A stretch of DNA of 5,727 bases from Candidatus Thioglobus sp. (GTDB taxonomy: Bacteria; Pseudomonadota; Gammaproteobacteria; PS1; Thioglobaceae). Made by a program: the position numbers and the translations under genes. The stretch's first letter is position 1; each line of letters opens with the position of its first letter. Shown here in pieces: positions 1 through 5,635 of the stretch. Below the pieces are notes generated by a model. The model ran no database searches, was not told the DNA's origin, and worked only from the letters and a program-made list of their open reading frames with translations. The DNA lies in contig QOAH01000076.1 in assembly GCA_003978185.1 (NCBI GenBank), positions 1 through 5,727 on the forward strand, read 5' to 3'.

Positions 1-526
1 TTTTGATCAGTATGCATTAGGAAAGCTTGATATTAATGAATATTTAGAATTTTGTTTAGCACCATTATCCCAACACTCTCTCGCTACATTAAATGAGTGG
101 CATCAACAATTTATGCTGTCGAAAATAGATTCTATTTTGTTACCTAAAGCACAAGCAGTTGTTGATGCGCATAGAGATAAAGGCGATACCTTGCTAGTCA
201 TTACTGCGACTAATCGTTTTGTGACAGCGCCTATTGTGGCGAAGTATGGCATCGATCATTTGCTAGCGACTGAGCCAGAAATTAAAGATGGGCAATACAC
301 AGGAAAAGTGGCGGGTGAGCCTTGTTTTCAGTCAGGTAAGATCGCCCATCTTAATCTCTGGTTAGCGAAAACTGGCGAAAGTATTGAGGGTGCTAGTTTT
401 TATTCAGACTCACACAACGACTTACCAATGCTAGAGCTGGTAGATTATCCTGTGGTGGTAAATGCTGATGAACAGTTGATTCAAGTGGCTGCTGACAGAG
501 GCTGGCCAAACTTAGATTGGCACTAA
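1..526 (+). CDS. HAD-superfamily IB hydrolase (SerB-like phosphatase), 5'-truncated by the window
   Basis: The frame is open from base 2, so the true start lies upstream and 174 residues are visible. The ATG at 113 is internal: the residues before it (for example NEWHQQFM) already match the family. Numbering from base 2, the sequence shows HAD motif II in VITATN (the Thr/Ser that binds phosphate), a motif III lysine in the SGK stretch, and motif IV as YSDSHNDLPML, whose aspartates coordinate magnesium. It ends in the typical RGWP tail. The nucleophile motif DxDxT would lie in the missing N-terminus, about 45 residues judging from the usual length near 215-220. Family members are small cytoplasmic phosphatases related to phosphoserine phosphatase; some relatives are annotated as histidinol-phosphatases. 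The substrate cannot be told from sequence. A hairpin terminator follows 12 bp after the stop. Confidence 0.9.
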   Translation, partial: FDQYALGKLDINEYLEFCLAPLSQHSLATLNEWHQQFMLSKIDSILLPKAQAVVDAHRDKGDTLLVITATNRFVTAPIVAKYGIDHLLATEPEIKDGQYTGKVAGEPCFQSGKIAHLNLWLAKTGESIEGASFYSDSHNDLPMLELVDYPVVVNADEQLIQVAADRGWPNLDWH

Positions 527-538
527 AACTCAGACAAT

Positions 539-565
539 AAAAAACCTCCTTTCGGAGGTTTTTTT
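539..565. terminator. Rho-independent terminator, probably bidirectional
   Basis: An A run (539-544) followed by CCTCC (545-549), a TTTC loop (550-553), GGAGG (554-558) and a run of seven T (559-565) forms an 11-bp hairpin core with T tracts on both strands. It sits between the stop of the HAD phosphatase gene (526, plus strand) and the stop of dsrE2 (587, minus strand), so it can end both converging transcripts. Confidence 0.9.
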
Positions 566-586
566 AAACATTCTTCAAGAAATGAA

Positions 587-1102
587 TTACATGTATAAGT
601 GGTGATTACCAGTTGAAGCTTCTTCAAAGTAAGTTGCAGCACCTGCAAATTCAACACCATCAATAAAGTCTGATTTGTCATAGCCAAATAATTCAACTGT
701 CATTTCACAAGCAATGAATTTAACATCAAACTCTTGACACATAGAGCGAAGCTCTTCTAGCTTAGCTACACCATGCTTAGCCATGGTTTTCTTCATTAAG
801 AAGGTTACCAAAGTATCAGCGAATGGAATGTTCCAAAGAACATTAGGAATCTTAGGGCCAAAATCAATCGCTTGTAACCACTTAGGACCAAAAGGCATTT
901 TCATTGGCATGCCGGGATTACCCATTGGCGTTACTTTGAGTTTAGAGGTGTCCTTTAATAAAAGGTTTAGACCGTAAAAGGTAAAGAAAATCGTGACTTC
1001 TTTATCCATTGCAACACCAGTAGAGGCAATAATGAAAGGCGGGAAAGCCCAATCAAAAGTACCCTTAGTGGCGATGATCGTCATTTTATTGTTATCTGAC
1101 AT
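587..1102 (-). CDS. dsrE2: DsrE2-type DsrE/DsrF/DrsH-like sulfur-trafficking protein
   Basis: A 171-residue protein of the DsrE/DsrF/DrsH-like family. The N-terminal part has the characteristic ATKGTFDWAFPPFIIAS stretch (11-27) and a hydrophobic IFFTFYGLNLLL segment (38-49). A Met/Pro/Gly-rich insert follows (about 57-72, GNPGMPMKMPFGP). Cys122 and Cys132 lie in the C-terminal half; Cys132 is in ACEMTVELFGY, the position of the conserved cysteine in this family. DsrE2 proteins are studied with TusA and rhodanese as carriers of cysteine-bound sulfane sulfur in the cytoplasm of sulfur oxidisers, and have been suggested to associate with the membrane. The ATG start has a strong ribosome site, AGAGGAG (minus strand, 1110-1116), 7 nt upstream. 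It lies 30 bp after the tusA stop, so co-transcription is likely. No rhodanese gene adjoins the pair. The subfamily call is from motif recognition; general function is more certain than the exact role. Confidence 0.85.
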   Translation of the reverse strand: MSDNNKMTIIATKGTFDWAFPPFIIASTGVAMDKEVTIFFTFYGLNLLLKDTSKLKVTPMGNPGMPMKMPFGPKWLQAIDFGPKIPNVLWNIPFADTLVTFLMKKTMAKHGVAKLEELRSMCQEFDVKFIACEMTVELFGYDKSDFIDGVEFAGAATYFEEASTGNHHLYM

Positions 1103-1132
1103 TTGTATTCTCCTCTAGAATGTTTTTTTTAT

Positions 1133-1357
1133 TTAAACTTTCTCAATAGTAAAAACGTATTTACCACCATCTTCAACAGTAGATATTAATTTGTTACCTG
1201 TTTGGTTACAAAAAGCTTCAATATCTTTTACTGAACCGGCATCAGTTGAGATTACGTCCAGGATTTTTCCAGCATCCATTTTAGATAATGCTTTCTTAGT
1301 TTTTAAAATTGGTAATGGGCAATTTAAGCCTGATGCATCTAAAGTTTCGTCAGCCAT
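1133..1357 (-). CDS. tusA: TusA-family sulfurtransferase (sulfur carrier protein)
   Basis: A 74-residue cytoplasmic protein of the usual TusA size. It shows the signature CPLP (Cys13-Pro14-Leu15-Pro16) after LDASGLN, and the second family motif around AFCNQTG with Cys50. Cys13 is the residue expected to carry persulfide or thiosulfonate. In E. coli TusA relays sulfur for tRNA thiolation; in sulfur oxidisers paralogues pass sulfur between rhodanese, DsrE-type proteins and the reverse Dsr pathway. The direct pairing with dsrE2 favours the oxidative trafficking role, but this is inference from context. The ATG start is supported by AAGGAG (minus strand, 1366-1371), 8 nt upstream. It is the first gene of the minus-strand unit, with a recognisable promoter at 1422-1450 and a leader of roughly 58 nt. 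Confidence 0.93.
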   Translation of the reverse strand: MADETLDASGLNCPLPILKTKKALSKMDAGKILDVISTDAGSVKDIEAFCNQTGNKLISTVEDGGKYVFTIEKV

Positions 1358-1397
1358 GATGGAGACTCCTTATAAATAATAATAAAAAAATAAACAG

Positions 1398-1411
1398 ATT
1401 AGTTAACTAAT
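1398..1411. promoter_or_regulatory. Perfect 14-bp palindrome, candidate operator
   Basis: ATTAGTTAACTAAT is identical to its reverse complement. It lies 11-24 bp downstream of the -10 box of the tusA promoter, around the expected transcription start and early leader. That is a common place for a repressor site. It is AT-rich and has no matching second copy that I saw in the window, so chance is possible. Confidence 0.4.
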
Positions 1412-1421
1412 AAGTTTGGCT

Positions 1422-1450
1422 ATTTTAATCGCACAATACTCAATAGTCAA
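1422..1450 (-). promoter_or_regulatory. Sigma70-type promoter of tusA-dsrE2
   Basis: On the minus strand a -35 box TTGACT (1445-1450, five of six to consensus) is followed by a spacer of exactly 17 bp and a -10 box TAAAAT (1422-1427, five of six). Transcription would start near 1415, giving a leader of about 58 nt to the tusA ATG at 1357. Orientation, spacing and distance all agree, so this is the best-supported promoter in the window. Confidence 0.7.
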
Positions 1451-1451
1451 A

Positions 1452-1457
1452 TATAAT
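1452..1457 (+). promoter_or_regulatory. Consensus -10 box close to the M48 protease start
   Basis: A perfect TATAAT ends 6 bp before the ATG at 1464, so transcription from it would begin at or next to the start codon and give a leaderless message. No good -35 box lies 15-18 bp upstream. There the DNA is instead occupied by the opposing tusA promoter, whose -35 box is 1 bp away. In AT-rich DNA this could be chance; a weak upstream promoter is the alternative. Confidence 0.35.
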
Positions 1458-1463
1458 GAGTTC

Positions 1464-2807
1464 ATGATAAAGAGTTTGTCCTTGTTATTTCTAATGCCAT
1501 TTTGGGTGTTTGCATCGAGCTTGCCTGAGATGCAACTATCAGAATCTTTGAGTGAAAAAAAACACGGCAATGAATTTTTGCAATTGGTTTGGGACACTGG
1601 TTCAATTGTTTCCGATGTAGAAATGGGTGCTTATTTGCGAACGTTGGGCCATGAATTGAGTGAATATAGTGAAGATCCTAGTAAACATTTTGGATTTTTA
1701 TTATTGAACGATGACAGTATTAATGCTTTTGCGGGACCTTATGGTTATATCGGTGTACATACAGGTATGTTGCTTAGTTCAGATTCAGAGTCAGAATTAG
1801 CCGGTGTACTTTCACATGAAATATCACACGTGACTCAAAATCATCTTAAGCGGTTTAGTGAAAAAACTGACAAACAAACTTATCTTATGGTTGCTGGCAT
1901 GTTGGCGGCCGTACTAGTAGATAATTCTGATGCTTCTCAAGCGATTGCCGCTTCAACTATGGCGGGTACTGCACAGAAAAATATTAACTTTACTCGTGAG
2001 CATGAGTGGGAGGCTGACCGTATTGGCACATCTATGCTGTCTAAGTCGGGCTTTAACCCTAAAGGAATGGCGCATTTTTTTGAAAAATTGAAAGACACAC
2101 CAGATGCTCAAGAGTTTTTATTGTCACACCCTCTGAGCATTAATCGTATCTCTGATAGTTTGCAACGTGCAGCAAGGGCTTCAGGTGATTATAGAAAGGA
2201 CTCGTTTGAATACATAACAACTAAGGCTAAATTGTATTATCACAAACATGGGCGTATCAAACTTGAGCAAGATAAGTCGATTACGTATTACATGCAAGCT
2301 TATCACGCCTTTGAGGCGCAAGATTATCAAATTGCAAAACAACATGTAGATCAACTATTAACGTTGAATAATGACAGGCCAAGCAATATCTTGGCAGGGC
2401 GTATCGCCTCTAAGTTAGGGGATATTGAAAAATCGCAACAGTACTTTGACAAGAATAATGTGGTTGAGGATGATGAGGCGAGCGTGTATTATGCAGCCAA
2501 AGCTTACTTAGACAATCAACAAATACAATTAGCTGTGGCAACGTTAAAACCTTTTTTACGAGTGAATGAAGGCAGTTACGAATCGTATCAATTATTATCT
2601 TCTTTGTTTGTCAAACAAGGCGCCTTTGATCGATCGCATATCCAAAGCGCAAAGGCGTTGATTGTTCGAGGTGATTTAGATAAAGCAATTGGTCATTACG
2701 AACGTGCAAAATCGGTAACTCATTCTCAAGATTTGTACGACATTCTGAGTGTTAGGATTAGCAATTTACAACAAACACTGGACCTGTATAAAGACTTGCC
2801 AGATTAA
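1464..2807 (+). CDS. bepA: Exported M48 metalloprotease with C-terminal TPR region (BepA/YfgC-like)
   Basis: A 447-residue periplasmic zinc protease. The ATG at 1464 is preferred over the in-frame TTG at 1416 because it gives a clean signal peptide (MIKSLSLLFLMPFWVFA, likely cleaved after Ala17), whereas the TTG adds 16 residues in front of it. The catalytic domain has INAFAGPYGYIGVHTGM (about 86-102), the zinc motif HEISH (His118, Glu119, His122), and the third ligand in EHEWEAD (probably Glu181, with Asp185). SHPLSINRI follows, whose His222 matches the regulatory 'switch' histidine described for BepA. Residues from about 275 on are helical and TPR-like. E. coli BepA (487 residues) helps assemble LptD and degrades stalled outer-membrane proteins at the BAM complex. 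The same job is likely here but inferred. The protein has no cysteine. No strong Shine-Dalgarno precedes the start. It diverges from tusA and converges on rpiA with an 8-bp gap. Confidence 0.9.
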   Translation: MIKSLSLLFLMPFWVFASSLPEMQLSESLSEKKHGNEFLQLVWDTGSIVSDVEMGAYLRTLGHELSEYSEDPSKHFGFLLLNDDSINAFAGPYGYIGVHTGMLLSSDSESELAGVLSHEISHVTQNHLKRFSEKTDKQTYLMVAGMLAAVLVDNSDASQAIAASTMAGTAQKNINFTREHEWEADRIGTSMLSKSGFNPKGMAHFFEKLKDTPDAQEFLLSHPLSINRISDSLQRAARASGDYRKDSFEYITTKAKLYYHKHGRIKLEQDKSITYYMQAYHAFEAQDYQIAKQHVDQLLTLNNDRPSNILAGRIASKLGDIEKSQQYFDKNNVVEDDEASVYYAAKAYLDNQQIQLAVATLKPFLRVNEGSYESYQLLSSLFVKQGAFDRSHIQSAKALIVRGDLDKAIGHYERAKSVTHSQDLYDILSVRISNLQQTLDLYKDLPD

Positions 2808-2815
2808 CGACTGTA

Positions 2816-3478
2816 TTAAGCACCGATTACAGTGACACCAGTTGGTGTGCCGAGTAACAACACATTGGCGCTGCGATTGGCGAATAAGCCATTGGTTACT
2901 ACACCAACAATACTGTCTAATTCTGTTTCCATGGCTTTAGGATCAGTGATTTTCAAGCCTTCAACATCTAAAATTAAGTTGCCATTATCAGTGACAAAAT
3001 TTTCACGAATAAACGGTGTGCCACCAATTCTACGAGTGATTTGATGCTTAACATAATTAGCCGCCATTGGAATTACTTCAACAGGCAATGGGAAATCACC
3101 CATCACTTTGACCAATTTTGATTCATCGGCAATACACACAAACTTATCGGCCACTGCGGCAACAATCTTTTCACGAGTAAGTGCACCGCCACCGCCTTTA
3201 ATTAAGTTTAAGCCATCGTCGGACTCATCAGCACCATCAACATAAACCGATATCGCCTCTACTTCGTTTAAATCAAACACTTTAATGCCATGACCTTCTA
3301 AACGTTCAGCAGTCGCAACAGAACTGGCAACACAACCTTTAATATCGTCTTTCATTGTGGCTAATGCATCAATGAAAAAATTCGCCGTTGATCCAGTGCC
3401 CACGCCTATAATAGTGTCTTTTACTACATAGTTAAGCGCCTCTTGTGCGACTGCATGTTTCATTTCGTCTTGAGTCAT
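2816..3478 (-). CDS. rpiA: Ribose-5-phosphate isomerase A
   Basis: A 220-residue enzyme, essentially the E. coli RpiA length (219). It interconverts ribose 5-phosphate and ribulose 5-phosphate in the pentose phosphate pathway, and in autotrophs also feeds the Calvin cycle. The phosphate-binding loop GVGTGST is at 25-31. The active-site stretch DGADE gives Asp81 and Asp84, [11 protein letters not shown] gives Lys94 and the general base Glu103, and ADESK contains Lys121. The numbering coincides with that of E. coli. All key residues are present, so it should be active. The ATG start has AAGGAA (minus strand, 3484-3489) 5 nt upstream. It stands alone on the minus strand, diverging from rdgB across 44 bp and converging on the protease gene with no terminator in between. 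Confidence 0.97.
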   Translation of the reverse strand: MTQDEMKHAVAQEALNYVVKDTIIGVGTGSTANFFIDALATMKDDIKGCVASSVATAERLEGHGIKVFDLNEVEAISVYVDGADESDDGLNLIKGGGGALTREKIVAAVADKFVCIADESKLVKVMGDFPLPVEVIPMAANYVKHQITRRIGGTPFIRENFVTDNGNLILDVEGLKITDPKAMETELDSIVGVVTNGLFANRSANVLLLGTPTGVTVIGA

Positions 3479-3509
3479 GTCTTTTCCTTAAATTCTAAAT
3501 ATCCTGTCG

Positions 3510-3515
3510 ATTATA
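3510..3515 (-). promoter_or_regulatory. Consensus -10 box for rpiA
   Basis: On the minus strand a perfect TATAAT lies 31 bp before the rpiA ATG, which predicts a start near 3503 and a leader of about 25 nt containing the ribosome site. The -35 position falls over the first codons of rdgB and has no good match, so the promoter may be weak or activator-dependent. The same bases give a partial plus-strand -10 (TATACA, 3512-3517) just before the rdgB ATG. Confidence 0.5.
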
Positions 3516-3522
3516 CATCATT

Positions 3523-4113
3523 ATGAAAAAAATCATTCTTGCGAGTAACAACAAAGGCAAAATCAGAGAATTTAACACAATGTTGGATGGTCTTTATGAG
3601 GTCATCTCTATGAGTGACAGGCAGGTTGAAGAAGTGCCAGAGACTGGTCTAACCTTTGTTGAAAATGCACTAATCAAAGCTCGCAATGCATCTGAGCAAT
3701 CAGGCTTACCTGCTTTGGCTGATGACTCAGGCATTGTGGTTGATGCTTTGGGTGGTGAGCCAGGTATTTATTCGGCGCGTTATGCGGGCAAGCATGGCGA
3801 TGATGAAGCCAACACTCAAAAGCTATTAGATCAGATGCATGCCATTCCTGAGGGTGAGCGTACCGCTCGATTCTGGTGTGCCATTGTCTTTGTTGAGCAT
3901 GCTAATGACCCAACACCCATTATTATTCAGCGTGGTTGGGAAGGTGAAATATTACGTGAAAAGGTGGGGGGAAATGGTTTTGGCTATGATCCGATTTTTT
4001 ATGTGCCTACCCATGGTTGTGCATCGGCTGAATTATCGTCAGAAATTAAAAACATTCTCTCGCATCGAGGTCGGGCACTCACTGCATTACTTAAAGAACT
4101 AAAAGCTTGCTAG
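3523..4113 (+). CDS. rdgB: XTP/dITP diphosphatase (RdgB/HAM1 family)
   Basis: A 196-residue cytoplasmic enzyme of the family's usual length. It hydrolyses dITP, XTP and similar deaminated purine nucleotides to monophosphate and pyrophosphate, keeping them out of DNA and RNA. Visible motifs are the N-terminal substrate loop SNNKGK (8-13), FVENA (45-49), the metal/catalytic ADDSG (66-70), SARYAG (84-89), the base-recognition GFGYDPIF (152-159) and the C-terminal SHRG (180-183). All hallmark residues are present. The ATG at 3523 fits the family N-terminus (KKIILASNN), but no Shine-Dalgarno is visible before it; the upstream DNA is AT-rich with a partial -10 box. It is the first gene of a plus-strand run, and its last codons overlap the start of hemW by 7 bp, an order also common in other gammaproteobacteria. 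Confidence 0.97.
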   Translation: MKKIILASNNKGKIREFNTMLDGLYEVISMSDRQVEEVPETGLTFVENALIKARNASEQSGLPALADDSGIVVDALGGEPGIYSARYAGKHGDDEANTQKLLDQMHAIPEGERTARFWCAIVFVEHANDPTPIIIQRGWEGEILREKVGGNGFGYDPIFYVPTHGCASAELSSEIKNILSHRGRALTALLKELKAC

Positions 4114-5213
4114 CATTACCGCCACTATCGCTTTATATTCATTATCCATGGTGTGTTAAAAAATGCCCCTATTGTGACTTCAACTCACATGAAACTGGCA
4201 ATCGAGAAGGCTATATTGCAACACTACTAAAAGATTTAGACAATGAATTAGACACGATTCAAGGCCGCTCCATTCATTCAATATTTATCGGTGGCGGCAC
4301 ACCAAGTCTCATGAGTGCGGATGAATTAAAAGAATTGTTCATTGGCTTAAAATCAAAACTCATATTCGAGAAAAATATTGAAATTACCCTAGAGACTAAT
4401 CCTGGCACCTTTGAAATTGAAAAATTTAAAGCGTTTAAAGACATCGGTATTAATCGACTCTCGATTGGTGTGCAATCTTTTCAAGACCATCATCTTAAAG
4501 CCTTGGGACGTATTCATAGTGCCCAAGAGGCGAGTAAAGCTTGCGCCTCTGCAAGTCAGATATTTGATAATTTCAATATAGATCTGATGTATGGTTTAGA
4601 AGGTCAAAGTATTAACAGTTGTTTGTCAGATCTTAATCAAGCGATTGATCTAAATCCACAGCATATCTCGTTTTATCAGCTTACCATTGAGCCCAATACT
4701 TTGTTTGCTAAATTTCCGCCTACACTACCTAAAGACGATGATATTTGGCGTATGGGTGAACAAGGTGTGGCCCTATTGGAACAACATGGATTTGCGCGTT
4801 ACGAAGTGTCAGCTTTCGGCAAGATTCCATCTAAGCATAATTTAAATTATTGGCAGTTTGGCGATTATATTGGTATTGGCGCAGGCGCTCACGGCAAGAT
4901 CACCGACATTAATACAGGCAAGATATTACGCACGCGCAAGGCAAAATCTCCTAAAGATTATTCAAGCAATCAAGCGGGTATTATTGAGCAAGTAGAGAAT
5001 TTATCATTTGAGTTCATGCTCAATGCCTTAAGGCTGAAACAGGGTTTTGAGCCTGATTTATTCGAGCATCACACTGGGCAATCGATAAGCATCATTAAAA
5101 ATCAATTATCACAAGCTGAAGATTTAGGGCTTCTTGTTATTAATAGCAAGCAAATTAGGTCGAGTGAAAAAGGTTATAATTTTTTGAATGATTTAATTGA
5201 GAGATTTTTATGA
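4107..5213 (+). CDS. hemW: Heme chaperone HemW (radical SAM)
   Basis: A 368-residue radical SAM protein closely resembling E. coli HemW (YggW). The N-terminus LPPLSLYIHYPWC leads into the cluster motif CxxxCxxC (Cys16, Cys20, Cys23), followed by DFNSH. GGGTPS is at 62-67, GVQSFQ at 121-126, the HemW heme-site motif HNLNYW at 244-249, and GIGAGAHGK at 256-264. HemW binds heme and delivers it to respiratory enzymes; it is often misannotated as coproporphyrinogen dehydrogenase, but the HNxxYW motif and C-terminal HemN-like region favour HemW. The start is TTG at 4107. An in-frame stop lies at 4092, no ATG or GTG occurs between, and the next ATG falls after the cysteine motif. It overlaps rdgB by 7 bp and the cytochrome gene by 4 bp (ATGA), so translation is probably coupled on one message. 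Confidence 0.96.
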   Translation: MLALPPLSLYIHYPWCVKKCPYCDFNSHETGNREGYIATLLKDLDNELDTIQGRSIHSIFIGGGTPSLMSADELKELFIGLKSKLIFEKNIEITLETNPGTFEIEKFKAFKDIGINRLSIGVQSFQDHHLKALGRIHSAQEASKACASASQIFDNFNIDLMYGLEGQSINSCLSDLNQAIDLNPQHISFYQLTIEPNTLFAKFPPTLPKDDDIWRMGEQGVALLEQHGFARYEVSAFGKIPSKHNLNYWQFGDYIGIGAGAHGKITDINTGKILRTRKAKSPKDYSSNQAGIIEQVENLSFEFMLNALRLKQGFEPDLFEHHTGQSISIIKNQLSQAEDLGLLVINSKQIRSSEKGYNFLNDLIERFL

Positions 5214-5617
5214 AAAGATTAGCATTAGTTTTAGCTGCGGTTTTTTTAACAGGCTGTTTTAGTGATGAGGATGGCGATGCACAAACACAAAAAAGTATTC
5301 AGTTAGGTAATATAACTTTTGAGAAAAATTGTATTAGCTGTCATGGTAAGGCTGGACAAGGCTTAGTTAAAGATTGGAAAAAAACTCAAGCAAATGGTAA
5401 ATACCCGGCACCACCGATTAACGGCACAGCACACGCTTGGCACCATTCACCAAAAGCATTGTTAACCACGATTAATAACGGCGGCATCAAGATTGGTGGC
5501 TGGATGCCAGGGTTTAAAGACAAGCTTAGTGAAGGCGAAAAACAAGGCTTGTTAGATTATATTCATGGCTTATGGCCAAATGAAATCCAACAAAAATACA
5601 ATGTGAGATTTAAATAA
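5210..5617 (+). CDS. Small class I c-type cytochrome, predicted lipoprotein
   Basis: A 135-residue exported single-heme cytochrome. The N-terminus MKRLALVLAAVFLTGC carries a lipobox LTGC, so Cys16 should be lipidated. The next residue is Phe rather than Asp, which by the E. coli rule favours the outer membrane, facing the periplasm. An acidic linker (18-25) follows. The heme motif is CISCH (Cys41, Cys44, His45), and the likely axial ligand is Met99 in GGWMPGF. The end is DYIHGLWPNEIQQKY, a tail I associate with small cytochromes of this type. It probably shuttles electrons to or from a periplasmic partner that is not identified. The ATG overlaps the hemW stop (ATGA) and has GAGAG 6 nt upstream. 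The next gene, with a Tat signal, begins 18 bp after its stop and is a candidate redox partner. Confidence 0.88.
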   Translation: MKRLALVLAAVFLTGCFSDEDGDAQTQKSIQLGNITFEKNCISCHGKAGQGLVKDWKKTQANGKYPAPPINGTAHAWHHSPKALLTTINNGGIKIGGWMPGFKDKLSEGEKQGLLDYIHGLWPNEIQQKYNVRFK

Positions 5618-5622
5618 AATTT

Positions 5623-5628
5623 AGGAGG
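5623..5628 (+). promoter_or_regulatory. Ribosome binding site deciding the GTG start at 5636
   Basis: AGGAGG is a full-consensus Shine-Dalgarno. It sits 7 nt before GTG 5636, the ideal distance, but only 2 nt before an out-of-frame ATG at 5631. This favours the GTG, as does the Tat signal that the GTG frame encodes. Confidence 0.8.
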
Positions 5629-5635
5629 TAATGCC

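Noticed and set aside
783..977. Plus-strand open frame opposite dsrE2 (and similar ones opposite tusA and rpiA)
   Set aside because: They lie wholly antisense to recognised genes, have no ribosome sites and resemble no family.
1416..1463. TTG start giving the protease a 16-residue N-terminal extension
   Set aside because: The extension would precede a good signal peptide that starts at the ATG at 1464, and it runs through the tusA promoter; no ribosome site supports it.
1456..1467. Three-codon reading frame (ATG AGT TCA TGA) whose stop overlaps the protease ATG
   Set aside because: It resembles a coupling mini-frame but has no ribosome site and lies partly in the -10 box, so it is probably chance.
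1555..1562. Run of eight A in the protease coding region, a possible slippage site
   Set aside because: It simply encodes Glu-Lys-Lys in the early mature region; the frame is intact on both sides, and there is no alternative frame that makes a sensible product.
2835..2848. Hairpin ACACCA-GT-TGGTGT near the end of rpiA
   Set aside because: It encodes the Gly-Thr-Pro-Thr-Gly-Val stretch of RpiA, the loop is too small, and no T tract follows on either strand, so it is not a terminator.
3839..4102. Second plus-strand open frame inside rdgB
   Set aside because: It is a shifted frame within a gene whose motifs run along its whole length; the product has no recognisable features.
5175..5180. TATAAT inside the end of hemW, 29 bp before the cytochrome ATG
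   Set aside because: No -35 box at a workable distance and no extended -10; such matches are expected by chance in AT-rich coding DNA, though an internal cytochrome promoter cannot be excluded.
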